Below are positions 45,033 through 57,995 of a stretch of DNA of 64,000 nucleotides, piece by piece. The notes under the pieces were generated by a model. The model was not told where the DNA came from and ran no database searches. It saw only the letters and a program-made list of their open reading frames with translations. The stretch's first letter is position 1. Each line of letters starts with the position of its first letter. This stretch comes from Cadophora sp. MPI-SDFR-AT-0126 (taxonomy: Eukaryota > Ascomycota > Leotiomycetes > Helotiales > Ploettnerulaceae), in contig JAGMVK010000024.1 in NCBI GenBank assembly GCA_020747065.1, positions 1 through 64,000 of the forward strand. The letters run 5' to 3'. The position numbers and the translations under genes were made by a program.

Positions 45033-48000
45033 ATGGCTTTCTCGAGACACGAAGAAGATATCATCACAATCGACCCAATATGCCCCGTCTCCACAGACCT
45101 CGTTCAGAATATAGAAGACGGCCAAGGATCAGAGATGAAGGAGATAATGGCCTCGCAGTCCGAGACTAGGCAGAACAGGCCAGAACACGTCGAAAAACGG
45201 AGAGAGCTCACACGTCTCGCAACTAACCTTCACAGCGATGGATTCGCGGATCCTGTATTAGATCCTACTGGCCCAGCATTCGATGTGTACAGATGGATTA
45301 AAATGGTCCTACACGCCGCTGACGAAGCAGGTGTCGAGTTCCCGCGAGCTTCTTTTACCTTCAAGAATCTTACTATTTCGGGCTCCAGAACAACAGCCCG
45401 CTTTCAGGCGAACGTGGCGTCAATCTTGATGGTTCCGTTACGGCTGCGCGAGCACTTTCGCAGCAGAAAAGACCCGGAGACAGCTATATTGAGGCGCTTC
45501 AACGGCGTCACGAAGTCTGGCGAGCTTCTTCTAGTGCTAGGGCGTCCTGGAAGTGGCTGTTCCACGTTCCTGAAAACAATTGCCGGAGAGGTTCATGGGC
45601 TGAAGGTAGACAGTGATTCTGTGATTCATTACAATGGTTCTGCATCTCAAAAGAGCGCCCGCAGCTTTGGCGCTGACTGATGACCAGGTATACCTCAAAA
45701 GGAGATGATTCGAAAACACAAAGGCGAACTGGTCTACAACTCGGAGGTTGACAAACACTTTCCGCATCTTACTGTAAGGCAGACTTTGGAGTTTGCGGCT
45801 ACTATGCGCACGCCTCGAAATCGCGTTTTAGGTCTCTCTCGGGAAGATAGAGTTAAGCAAGTGACTGCCGTTGCCATGACAATTTGCGGCTTGACTCAAA
45901 CTCAGAATACGAAAGTGGGCAATGACTTCGTTCGGGGAGTCTCTGGTGGCGAAAGAAAGGTGATACCCAAGACTTGTTAATTCGACTTTATGCTAACATA
46001 TATCAAGCGTGTCAGTATTGCGGAGATGATATTGGCTTTGTCCCCGATCGGATGCTGGGATAATAGTACGCGGGGACTTGATTCTTCAACCGCTCTCGAA
46101 TTCGTTCGTGCTTTAAGAATGAGTGCGGATATCATCGGAACTACTCATGCTGTGGCTATCTACCAGGCCTCTCAGGCCATTTATGAAATTTTTGATAAGG
46201 TAATGGTCCTCTATGAAGGTCGGGAGATCTATTTTGGCCCTACAAACTCTGCGAAAGGATATTTCCAGGAGATGGGCTGGTATTGCCCACCACGTCAGAC
46301 TACGGGGGACTTTCTCACCTCTGTTACTAATCAGGAGGAGAGAAAACCGCGGTATGGTTATGAAGCACGAGTGCCTCGAACTCCAGACGACTTCGAGAAA
46401 CATTGGCGCTTGTCGCAAGCTTACACTCAGCTCCAAGACGAAATACGGAAGCATGAGAGCGAAATCTCGGACCATGTTGCTGCAGACCAGTTTATAGCAT
46501 CACGCAAAGCTGCTCGATCACGCCAACTACAAGCGGAGTCTCCATACACCGCCAGCATTCTAATTCAGATTAAATCTTGCACAAGACGCGCATATCAGCG
46601 GTTATGGAATGATAAACCATCAACGTTGACCGTGGTTCTTGGTCAAATCATCATGGCACTTGTCGTTGGCTCTGTCTTTTACGGAACACCAAACAATACG
46701 AACAGCTTTTTCGCAAAAGGTTCAACGTTGTTCTTTGCAACTTTACTCAGCGCTCTTATCGCTATCACGGAAATCAACAACTTATACCAACAAAGACCAA
46801 TCATTGAGAAGCATGCTTCTTATGCGTAAGGGCCACTCATTGGCAGATAATCCCTTAACTGCCGGCTTCCCCTCAGATCGTGTTTAATGCTAATTTTCTC
46901 ACCAGCTTTTACCGCCCTTTTACTGAAGCTCTCGCAGGTGTGATATCGGATGCCCCCATCAAGCTCATTATCGCCATATGCTTTAATCTGATCCTGTACT
47001 TTCTTGCAGGGCTTGACCCAGAGCCCGCCCGATTCTTTACTTTCTTTCTTTTCACCTTGTTAGTTAGGTTCACGATGTCTGCGATGTTCCGGACAGTAGC
47101 TGCGTCGACGAAAACCATCTCTCAAGCTCTAGCTATGGCGGGTATCTTGGTACTGGCAATCGTAATCTACACAGGGTACACAATTCCGCGACCATACATG
47201 CATCCGTGGTTTAAATGGATCACCTATATAAACCCTCTGGCATACGCGTTCGAGGCTCTAATGGTGAACGAATTACACGCCAGGGAATTTCCCTGCGCAA
47301 GGTAATCTATATTCCAACTAATACTGGCTAATGGCACTACTCACTACTCGCGTAGTTTCATCCCGACATATCCAAATCTGACTGGAGAAACGTTCATTTG
47401 CCCCGTTATAGGCGCCGTCGCTGGGCAGAGAAATGTTTCAGGTGATGCCTATGTCCAAGCAAGCTTCCAGTACAGTTATTCTCATATCTGGCGGAACCTC
47501 GGAATCGTGATCGCATTCTGGGTATTCTTCCTTGCAGCATATATGATTGCCAGCGAACTAAACTCATCGACTTCAAGCACAGCGGAAGTTCTCCTTTTCC
47601 TACGAGGACGAGAAGGAAAAGACATCCGGAAGTCCACTGCGCATGGTGGTGGTGACGATGATCAACGTTACCTTCCAGTGGCAGGCGCTGTCGAGAAGGA
47701 CAACCACACGCAGGACGCAGAAACTACCCGGCCCCAGAAAAGCATTTTCACGTGGCGTGATATTGTCTACGACATACATATCAAGGATGAGCCCCATAGA
47801 CTGCTAGACCACGTTTCTGGATGGGTAAAGCCGGGTACACTAACAGCGCTGATGGGTGTTTCGGGTGCGGGAAAGACAACTCTCCTTGATGTTCTTGCCC
47901 AGCGTACCTCTGTTGGAGTGGTCACTGGAGAAATGCTAGTCAATGGAAAGCCATTAGATTCAAGCTTCCAACGCAGAACTGGTACGGTCCATAATGTAAA

Positions 48001-50117
48001 CGAAGGTCACTGGCTATAGTTGCTGATTGGTTTTTTTAGGATATGTGCAACAACAAGACTTGCATCTTGAGACCTCAACCGTCCGTGAAGCATTACGATT
48101 TAGCGCAATGCTACGGCAGCCCAAATCTATATCAAGGAAGGAGAAGTATGATTATGTAGAAGATGTAATTAAGGTTTGTGTCCTGCTGTTTCTCCTTTGT
48201 GCACCTTGTTAACCACACTGGAGATGCTTGACATGGTCGAATTCTCTGAAGCGGTTGTGGGTTTACCAGGAGAAGGTCTCAACGTGGAACAACGAAAACT
48301 CCTTACAATTGGAGTGGAACTTGCAGCCAAGCCTGAGCTTTTGATTTTTCTCGATGAGCCGACAAGCGGCCTCGACTCGCAAAGCTCGTGGGCGATTGTA
48401 AGGTTCCTTCGCAAACTTGCTGACAGCGGACAAGCTATTCTCTCCACAATTCACCAACCTAGCTCTGTTTTGTTCTTGGAATTTGATCAATTACTTTTCC
48501 TTGCTAAAGGGGGGGAAACGGTATACTTCGGTGAAATAGGTCTCAACGCCGAAACACTTCTTCACTACTTCGAAACGCACGGCGCTAGACCATGCGGCCA
48601 ATCAGAAAACCCCGCTGAATATATCCTAGAAACAGTGGCCGCCGGAGCGAGCGGTCTATCTAAGCATGATTGGCCAGATTTATGGAAGTCAAGCGACGAA
48701 TTTCGAGACGTCAAAGCTGAACAAGACCGCATTCACCACGAAATGAGTAGTATGGGCATAATATCGAGAAATCGTGGCGACAAAGGCGAATTTGCTATGC
48801 CTTTGTATGTTCAGATTATATACACTATGGTCCGAGCTTTCCAGCAACATTGGCGCACGCCCTCTTATATTTGGGGGAAGATCCTGCTGGTTGGGGTGTC
48901 CGCTCTGTCGGTGTTTCTCAAATTCTTTATGGTACAAGGCTTACGCACGACAGTTTCATCGGCTTCTCGTTTTTCAAGTCAAATAGCTCTATGCAGGGTA
49001 TACAAAATGTCATATTTAGCATTTTTATGCTCACCTCGATTCTCAGCTCGCTCGTTCAACAGGCCAGTTGACTGAACGGAGAAAGCGTACATCTCTAACT
49101 TGGTTTTAGGTTATGCCTCGTTTCATTGTGCAAAGGTCGCTGTATGAGGTTAGTTAATAATGGAATGTAGCTCTTATATGGTTTTAAAGCTGACTGACCT
49201 TACCAGGTCCGTGAGCGTCCTTCAAAAGTGTATTCGTGGGTCGCTTTTATCCTCGCCAATATCATAGTTGAAATACCATACCAGATTCTGCTCGGTATTT
49301 TGGCTTATGCTTGTTACTATTATGCGATTTTCGGGTGTGTCTCGCTCGGTCCCAGCCTATCTTCAATTCTTCCTCTTACATATACTAGCATCCAATCTTC
49401 GCAGCGCCAAGCCCTCATCATGCTCTTCTGTATTCAGATCTTTACCTTCGCTAGTACCTTTGCACACATGGTCATCGTTGCGTTGCCAGATGCTCAGACC
49501 GCTGGGGCTTTGGCAACTCTCCTTTTCTCCATGACTATGATCTTTAACGGGTGAGCAAACCAATAACAGTTAAGAAGCTGCAATGTTCTAATAAGTCTAG
49601 TGTCTTCCAACCCCCGGATGCCCTTCCTGGATTCTGGATATTCATGTATCGTGTCAGTCCTCTGACTTACATTGTCGGTGGAATTGCGGCGACTGGTCTT
49701 CACGGTCGCCCTGTCCAATGCTCTGCGAGCGAAACTAGCGTTTTCAACCCTCCCAATGGCCTAACTTGTGGTGTTTATTTGGAACAATATCTCACTCAAG
49801 CACCTGGTCAACTCTATAATCCGGACAGCACAAGTCAGTGCCAGTATTGTCCTTTCTCAAATTCCGACCAGATCCTCTCCCTTTCCGAAATCTCTTGGAG
49901 CACGCGCTGGCGAAACTTTGGCATTGTGTGGGCTTACATTTTCTTTAATATCTTTATAGCGATAACGCTCTATTTCGTCTTTAGGGGTAAGAAGTGGGAT
50001 GGCCAAAGGCAGAATAAGACGTTTAGCAGAGTGAAGGCTTGGTCGCAACGAATAGGATCTTACACCAAGGCTATCTTTTCAACGTGGTGGGGCCAAGCGC
50101 TTAATTCTTCTCGGTGA
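45033..50117 (+). CDS. PDR-type (ABCG) full-size ABC transporter, 12 exons
   Basis: Exons: 45033-45636, 45688-45959, 46008-46825, 46906-47301, 47356-47981, 48040-48173, 48224-48906, 48954-49062, 49110-49148, 49207-49334, 49389-49550, 49601-50117. They join in frame to 1495 aa, the usual size. Layout is NBD-TMD-NBD-TMD. NBD1 has the PDR-specific Walker A GRPGSGCS (170-177) with Cys in place of Lys and the signature VSGGERK (286-292); NBD2 has GVSGAGKTT (864-872), the degenerate signature LNVEQRKLL and the Walker [14 protein letters not shown] (about 990-1002). The C-terminal domain has paired extracellular cysteines. The family pumps azoles, other xenobiotics and lipids from the plasma membrane. 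The intron at 49063-49109 starts with GC rather than GT, and that at 48907 uses GTCGGT. Confidence 0.93.
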
Positions 50118-50769
50118 GAATGTAACGGTCGTGTATTTACCCGGTAAGCACAAGGTGGTTTGGGGATCTCGAAGGTCAAGAGATAGGCGTATCACGTACG
50201 GTCGAAGACAATTACTAGTATGGTTGAGAATACTATTCGAGTTAAACACGAAGCTCCTATCTAATGGCAAATGTGCCAGTCTTACATAGACCTTCGTTCC
50301 GGGTTGAACCGCTGGGCCGCTGACGGTCCACCCGAGGAAAAACGAGGGGTTCAATCCAGAACCCACCGCCTTTCTTCAGCAGGAACAAGTTTCAATAATA
50401 AGAAATTCTATTGGCCAAAAATCTGACTCCCTGCTGAAAACAAGTTGAGAAGAGTACGAAACAGAGGGCCACCAGTATGACTTTCGGTTCTGTTGTCTTG
50501 TCTCAGTACTACGGTTGTTTAATCCAATCTCACTAGCTTCGTTGTAAGATATCGAGATACTTGGCCGGGGCTAGAGACGAAGGGTTTATGTCAGCTCACT
50601 TAGCTTTTGAAGTGACTAACTTTATGTCCTTTACGAGTATATCAATTACGCGAACACAGATTTATACTAACCTTGTGACACAGCGTGATAGAGGATATAG
50701 CAATGCGGCTCTATACAGCGCACCGAAATGACGTAGTGGCCTGAGTAGAACTGCCAGAGTCTACAAAAT
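50118..50769. other. Intergenic region
   Basis: ABC-transporter 3' UTR and decayed sequence leading into the NLR remnant. No gene recognised. Confidence 0.5.
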
Positions 50770-52110
50770 GACATCGCGGACAAAGCCCAAGGCGTGTTTC
50801 TGTGGGTGCATCTAGTAGTGAAAAACCTGATTACGTTTCTCAACAAACGGAAGCTTGGGAATATAAAGGAGCTTCAGAAGATGGTGAACGACCTACCTAC
50901 TGAGATAGAGGTGTTATATACCCACAAATAGAATGCCATCAACGCTGATAACATGGAGACTGCCACTTGACTACTCCGACTTTGGGAAGCTTCATTCCAT
51001 GGTCTAGAGGCGTTAACCATTTGGGTAGCGGAGGGGAACGAGATTCCGCGTCAAGCTAACGGCACTGTTTCGAATACTACAGTGGAGCACATCACCCGTT
51101 GTGTCCAAGGCACTCTGGATATGCATACGAGAGGTATTTTCCAGGTGTCCCCAACTGGTGTTGCCAACATTCTACACCGGAGCGCGGCCGATTGGCTTGA
51201 AAAATCATCGATATGGAATGATATCTGCTCGAAAACACCTAAAGACTTCGATTCCAATCTTACGCTTCTCGAAGTTGGTGTGGTTCGGCTGGGCGACAAA
51301 GTACGAGTGAGACTAGGTCGTGGCCGAACACTACGTTCCGACTTCTGGGGTACAGTAACTGACTACCTCTGGCGTGGCTTCTTTGTGCGTGATACCCCTA
51401 GAAACCAAAAGAAACTCGTAGAGATGCTAGACGAGTTCGACAAGGTCGCCACAAGGGTTGTGAACGAGATTTATCTCCTCCGGAATACTTGGGAGTCCAA
51501 AGAGTGGGTCCCAACAGACTTTGATCGCCTAGTCGGAGGACCTCACTACAGTCCTGACCATTGGGTCGTTACGCAAGGATCAACTAGTGTACGGGAAGGA
51601 GTTGTATCTGAAAATTGTTTCATCGGGCTCGCTGCTCAGATGGGAATGCTGCCCTACGTTAAAGCTAAAGTATCGCAGAACCCAGACCTTGCCATGTCAA
51701 GTCCGACCCGCACCTCGCTCCTTGCAAATGCAACGTTTGGCTTCCACTATCACTCTCTACGCCGGGCAGTGTCTAGATATGTTATTCAGGTACCAACTTT
51801 CAGGCAGCGGCTCAGAACGGTTAAGTACCTACTCCACCATGGAGCGGACCCTCGCGGGCCAATTTGGCCAGAAGACCCCAAGTTTACCGTGAGTGACCAG
51901 GTGCTACTGCTCGTTGGCCCAAGTGATAACGAGGAGGAGAAGGAGAAAGTGGAAAAGGAGAAGTCGAAGGAAGAGGAGCTAGAGGAGGAATTGAAGAAGG
52001 AAAAAGCTAGGTATTACCAAGAAGTTGCAAGGCTCTTCAAGTTACGGTTGAGCTGGGGAGCCTGGATTCTACACTTCTTACCAACCCGGATTGAGGCTTT
52101 TACAATATGA
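50770..52110 (+). pseudogene. NLR (NACHT/DUF7791-type) remnant
   Basis: One continuous frame with two early stops (TAG 50929-50931, TGA 50968-50970) and then an open frame of over 350 codons. DKAQGVFLWVHLVVKNLI followed by DLPTEIEVLY is the signature that follows the NACHT domain in many fungal NLRs; the next segment, ANILHRSAADWLEKSSIWND, fits the DUF7791/winged-helix region. The C-terminus has a charged Glu/Lys coiled-coil-like stretch (about 51940-52040). The NACHT ATPase and any N-terminal effector domain are missing. Fungal NLRs control heterokaryon incompatibility and related responses. An expressed C-terminal fragment from the ATG at 51082 is possible but unproven. Confidence 0.7.
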
Positions 52111-53089
52111 GCATGGGGGAAGGGATTTCTGGACTTGGATGAAGAGTGAGGTCACTAAAGTGATCAATATGGTTTCAAAGGACGAAGAGCATAACGCAGT
52201 CCAAGAATCTAGTAAGATTTGCTTCAAACCATGAAAAGTTGGAAGGTATGCATCATGTCTGATCGGAGTAGGGACAAAAGGTAACCAAGCTAGTCCATGA
52301 ATACAACGAACCAAACGCACCTTAGATGCCTTTAAGACTCTCATTGCACTCGAAAGAACCGGCACCACCCTTCTATTCCACTACTTTGAGAGATTCAAAG
52401 GAGTCTATTTGTGTGGAAATCAACTGCAGGGAACGAGTTAGAGAAATATCTATATTCCCAGATCCATTATTGATGATACGATGGGTATCAGTATTCAGGC
52501 TTGAATTCTGATAAGACAAAAGGGATCGCACCTTCTTGCAATGTCTGGTAGGTGCTGGTAAGAGCTCGCACTATTACTCTGCGTACGCCATCTCGTCTTC
52601 TAGACTTCTACCTTGCGTTCCATGACTTGTTATAAATTTTACAGGTTCTCCAGTACAATGTAGCAACCAAATTAATCGTTTTCTGAGCCGGGATTGTATA
52701 AAGATATCTAGGACATCCAAAGACAAAGTGAGTAAAGAAGTCCCCAGCTACTAGTGCAGCAGCGAGACAATCCAACGAGCTTTCTACATTCTAGGAGACC
52801 TAAAGCATCTAAATTGAGAAGCAAGAGCTTAAAAAAATTCGATTTTTCCTGAGCTACATCTGGTATCCATAGTAGTGACCTGCAGCACCTAGCTGCCAGC
52901 TTATTCACCATTGTACCTATCATGATGTAGCCATCCAAGCGCCTTTATCCCCTTGGGCAACATATCCTGCCTCCCCCCAGGGCACTACCTTCTTTCGGCG
53001 AAAAAGGAAAAGTAGCCAATGAGAAGGGCAGCAAGTGGTCTTTCGCCGAAAAGTGCAACTGCTATAGGGACGTAGGCGGGAAGTCGTTA
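52111..53089. other. Intergenic or decayed region
   Basis: No gene supported. Contains two mirrored words, TTTCGGCGAAA (52993-53003) and TTTCGCCGAAA (53041-53051), which are reverse complements of each other 37 bp apart. Confidence 0.5.
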
Positions 53090-53186
53090 AACTCGCTGTG
53101 ACTAGGATGTCCTTAACTCCTGTGACCAGGATGTCTTTAACTCCTGTGACAGAGACGTCATAAACTCCGTGACTTGGGAGTCTTTA
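53090..53186. repeat. Imperfect tandem repeat, ~24 bp x 4
   Basis: Four imperfect units beginning AACTC(C/G)..GTGAC and ending (G/A)GATGTC(C/T)TT or a variant: 53090-53114, 53115-53138, 53139-53161, 53162-53186. They lie directly upstream of a TATA-like TATATAAG (53203-53210). Confidence 0.75.
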
Positions 53187-54328
53187 AAACCCGCTAATGG
53201 CGTATATAAGTGGTATATAGCCCTGCTTGAGTCAGCGTAAAAGGCACGTTTTCGAGGAGGGAGAATCTGTCGTAGGAGAGGAGGACGCGGAATCTAGTCT
53301 TGGTTGGGAAGTTACTACAACTCGGAAGTGAGAACCGAAAGCGGAGAGTTTAACCTTCTTTGCAAAACTCTGTCCGGCGAAAGGGGCGGATGTCCTTGAG
53401 TAGCGGGTCATACGAATCCCCCAGGGGTGGGACAATACGGCAGGCTTTTGTAGAGGAGGCGACGAAGCTCTCCGAGGAAGTATAGAAGGGCTGCGGGTAG
53501 CGAGAAAGCCTAGGATGATTTGGGTAGACGTGATTCGGTCGGTCCTCAGACGACATTACGGGACGGTCAAACATTAATCTCACGGACGACATTCCCGCCG
53601 TACAAAAGATGGAACTCCCCGTTCCTGGGATCGGGGCTGAATACTATTCTCGTAGAGGTAGTAGGTGGGGCCGAGATGGAACCCCATGGATAGATGAAGA
53701 GATGGGTTAATAGGCCGGGTTTCTAGACCGGAGTTTATGGAGGTCATTCGGTGATTGATAAGCCCTCTTCTGTTGGTTTTGACTGGGAGCGTTGCCTCTC
53801 CTAGACCAACTCATGGGCTGTTTTGACGGATCTCGCACAAATTTGGCGCTGCAAAGTGCCCCTCATGGATTTGAGGATGCGGATCGGGATTATGGTTTTT
53901 GCTGTCCACAGGAGCGTGATTTCGGACCACGAGCGGGCTGTCAACTCTGCCGCGGCATTGGACAATTGTCGGGACATGGAAATCTCTTGGAATTATCGAT
54001 GAGAGCTTTGGCGCAGCGTGAGGTGTCTCTTGTTGACTTGGATGAGTAGAGTAGAGTTCTTGCCGGCAGACGCAACCACGGCGATCTTCAATATGTATAG
54101 CTAGCACTAGGCGTCGAGTAGTAGCAATTTGAACCCCTAACCCTCACCCATTTTGACCCAAAATATAATACAACATATACCCTCGAGCATTGCATAGGCA
54201 ATAGTAAAGCAGCTGTCTAGCTACAAAGAAGATAAAACTAGGTGAAAATTTGATACACCACGCACCAAGATTATTATAAATGCCACTGAACCAGAAGATA
54301 ATCACATCAAATTGTAACGAGACAGAAA
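53187..54328. other. TATA-containing region with no recognisable gene
   Basis: TATATAAG at 53203-53210 follows the tandem repeat, as in a promoter or a retroelement LTR. The downstream frame (about 53560-54049) carries stops, and a cysteine-bearing tail (CCPQERDFGPRAGCQLC) has no recognisable family. It may be a decayed element or gene. Confidence 0.4.
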
Positions 54329-56882
54329 TTACCCGATATAAACTGGCATCTTGCTCTCGTACCATTCCGAACCAACTATGCTAGCATTCTTGCTGAAGTC
54401 ATGCAGAAGATGCCAACAACATCCGCGGAGGAAAAGCATAGACCACACAGTGTTTGCCCATGTCTCAGATTCGGAAAACCCGAGGTCAGGCCACAAAACT
54501 TGGAGCTGTTTGATAACTTGTGGATGTTGGCAGTCGAAGTATGCCTCCATGGATTTAACGGCTCGTTGCCAGTTATAGTCAGCTTCGGACAGGCTAGCGA
54601 AATCTGGTATGTATGAGGTTAGCATGGTTTAGACCGAGATGAAAGGTCAAAGGGAAGGATGATTCGTAATAGGCTTGGGAAACGTGTCCCAGGGAGGTTA
54701 TAAGTGGGGTATATATTCCAATCACTCTCGATTATAGTAATGACAGCAGAGTCTCACCTTGAGGAATATTTGCTGCACTTCTGAATTCATCCATATAAGA
54801 AGCCATGGCTTTGAGGTAAACACTCAAGTATTGTTTATAAGAGGCGTCTTGGCGGTACTCCTTACGAATTGCACCAAATCCTTGGCGGTCGATATGGTCC
54901 TTGTTTTCTTTGAGAAAAAACTGATTGGTGTATTCCCAGGTCTCGTGGATTAGATCAAGCCTGGCCAGATCAGCTTTGTTTGAGGCGACAGCGTCAACAA
55001 AGACTTTGAGCCTGTCGTACCAAGCTCCAGAGAGCTCGTTGTGGATGTCTTCGATTGCCTTTTTAGTCTGGGAGAGCCGTAGATGCCGTTCGGGTTCCTG
55101 GATTGCTGGATCATACCCAGACTGGTCATTTTTAGAAGTCAATACGACCAGATTTGATAAGCACATTTTTATTGCATATGTCCAGTCGTCGGCGTTCTCG
55201 TAGACGGATCCAAACTCCCTGCTGATGATGAAGGATTTGGCGGCAGATGAGAAGTGCATACTGCCGTCGGAGTTTGTAGTGAAACTTCACAAGAGCAGAT
55301 TTCCAGGCTCACGGGACTGAACATTATCTTTCCAGACTGAGATCAACCTTTGTTTAAAGTTATCGAGCCATTCCTGCAAGCTGACGCCAACACCGAGTTC
55401 GTTAAGAATTTTCTCGCATCTCTCTTTGATGTTAGAGATCTCATCGCCTGGGTGATGCTCGGTTCTCATGAGTTTCAAAAAGAACGGTCCTAGTAGAAGC
55501 TTGCTCAAATGGACAAGGGTAATATCTGCGGATGGTCTGCGAATTCGGGTCAACTTGCTGTCCTTGAGGCGGAAAACAGGAGCCACAAGAGCCGGAAGCT
55601 CGGAATAGACTATCACGAAGTAAGTGTTGTGATTTTGTAAATGACCGTGATAACACGGCCCACTGTGACAAAAGCCCGTAGAGCCCAGCACTGTAAATTT
55701 GGGAGACAGTTGAATCACTTGAGGTAAACCCATATCCGGGAGGCCAAGTTCCACCACCAGGGTATGGTTTCACCAGGGGATATTTCAATAAAGAATGGTG
55801 GCCTACTCACCCGAAATACAGTTTGATAGCTCGCCGGCTTGCAATCGCATCTTTTTCGCAAATTCAACTCCACAATATCTTCCAATAATATGATCAAAGG
55901 CACCGTTTTGGATTGGCCATTCGGGGTGATCTAGGGATCCTGTTTCTACTGCACTTCTTGGCAAATATCCAAATCCCAGCACTGCAGCTAGGCGGTTTGG
56001 AATGTATAGCCTGGACGGCCTCCCACTCTTGACGTGCCTCCCTGATGTGTAGAAAAACAACATTGCACCAAGGCCTCGGACCCAGCTTGATGTGACGGAT
56101 AATCCGATATGATTGCTATCGGCCTGCATTCGGCCAGCCTTCGGATCAAATTCGCTCCACTCAAGTCCCAGTTGGTGCATGATGATGACAATATCATTCA
56201 CAGTCGATATTGCGTATGGTTTGACGATATCAGGTTGCATAAAATCCCAACTTTTTCTGACGACTTTGACTGCGGGTACAAGGGTAATTTGACTTATCTC
56301 TGGATGTAATGGCCCTCCCTTGAACTCCTCTCTCTGCAATTCTTGATATTCCTGCAAAGTTCTTAGCAAAAGGACCCAAGTAGCAAGCTCGTCCTCTATA
56401 TAATCCTGCTGCTGCTCCTCCTTTGGTGTTTCAGTTGGCACATTTCTTAAACCGCGGTGTCGGGAGCCTCGGCCAGGGGTCTGTACACCAGTTTCAACGT
56501 CCGTAGGAACGGGGATCGGTGGTTGACGTGAGTTTTCTGCTTTTGCCAGTGGTGCGGCTTTGGTAATCATGGAGGCCGCGTAAGATGCATCGCTTCCATC
56601 GATTGGGATTACTCGTCGTCCAGCTGATGTTGGATTCGGATCAGTTGGATCGTACATCAATAGCGCAGGGACAGCAAAACGTGTTTCAAACCGGAATTCC
56701 CAATTCTTTAGCGTAAAGTTTCGGTCGGTGAGCTTGGCCCATTGATCAATGACAGAGGCCTGGCATCGACGGAAGCCTTCTGCAGTCCCGAAGTATTGTT
56801 GAAGTGCTTGTGCGCAGGCAATCACGAAAGCACAAAGAGACACTGCCATTGCTGTTATAGCAATAGCGAGATCTGGCGTCAT
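54329..56882 (-). CDS. 'Modin'-like single-pass membrane protein, with an in-frame TGA
   Basis: Three exons on the minus strand: 55811-56882, 54758-55690 and 54329-54603, with introns 55691-55810 (GTGAGT..TACAG) and 54604-54757 (GTGAGA, branch GCTAAC, CCAG). All phases agree, giving 759 codons. The N-terminus MTPDLAIAITAMAVSLCAFV is one transmembrane helix, followed by a large globular part (AEGFRRCQASVIDQWAKLT, then W-F-R-F-E-T) and ending MLFLRGCCWHLLHDF..PVYIG. Similar fungal proteins are often labelled modin, a name linked to incompatibility modifiers; I hold that label loosely. TGA at 55287-55289 interrupts exon 2; a frame-preserving 57-nt intron with a weak GTCCCG donor could remove it, otherwise the product stops at about residue 491. 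Confidence 0.65.
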
Positions 56883-57995
56883 TTTGCGAAAATGACTTTG
56901 GTATAATGAATGACAGCCGATATGATGTGAGGTGAAGAAGCTTAAAGTCTCAATAGAGTAAACGACCAGACAGACGACAAGCCCGCCTTGGGAAACCGGG
57001 ACCCCCCGCATCGGGCAAGGCGCGATGCACGGGCCAACCGCCGCTTTGTTGGGCGTAAAGGACCTCTCCCCTCACGCCACGTCAAGTCTTCCAGCTAACC
57101 AGGTATCGCGTCCACTCGAGTACCTATGACAAACCTGAAGGAGGTGATTGTGGTTCGTGTATCACGACGGATGAGCCAAACAAATATCTTGTACCTGAGG
57201 TGCAGATGAAGTTTTGAGCTTTTTAATGACCAAGAGTATGCGGGGGGGAGGTGTCACAGAATGTGCTGATGACGGCTGTGTATAGATAGCGGGCTCTGAG
57301 CCTCAAAGAGTCACAGGACAAGTGCGAAGTGGGAGCACTTGTAGTTATAGTTGAACGCTGCATAGCTGCCTCTAGGGCGGCTGGGACAGTCTATGAATTC
57401 ATCATCATCATCATCAGCGATTTCCCCCAGGACTCGTGATCTCCTCGGAAATTTCTCCCAGGAAATTTCTCCTAGTAGAAGCGCTATGCACGTTTTCCGG
57501 CGTTGGCATCGACTGCTATCCTAATGAATGAAACTAATGATATTGTGGCCCCTTTGGTCAGATCATCAGCAAGTAGTTCCGACCTTGCTGTTGAGGAGCG
57601 GATCTTGAGTGGCAAGAGGTTGTGTCTCTTCAAGGATATGTGACGAGGAGCTGAAAATTCAAGCGCACGCACGAACTGAGTCTTGGCTGGGTGGAAATAG
57701 ATCACTTCCACAGACTGTCTCACTGGTATAATGCAAGCAATGAGAGAATAGGTCTAGTTATTTTAGCAAAGCGGAGGTCGTGCGAGAGAGTCTTTATCTT
57801 GGAATATGGGAGGTCTAGGATCGCAGACTACTGGCGCTTGAGCAGCAATGCCATAACAGTGGGAGTCAGGTGTGAGAGAGCAGCCTTGGGCGGTACGTGC
57901 CGGAAAGCCTGCTTTCTCTTACTTCGGACGATTGTTCACACTTCATATTCCCAGAGCAGGAGAGAAGTTCTTTGCAAAATCGACAGTTCATAATT
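56883..57995. other. Intergenic region
   Basis: No supported gene. Contains an ATC trinucleotide run (about 57397-57413) and a duplicated GGAAATTTCTCC(C/T)AG word (57448-57475). Confidence 0.5.
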
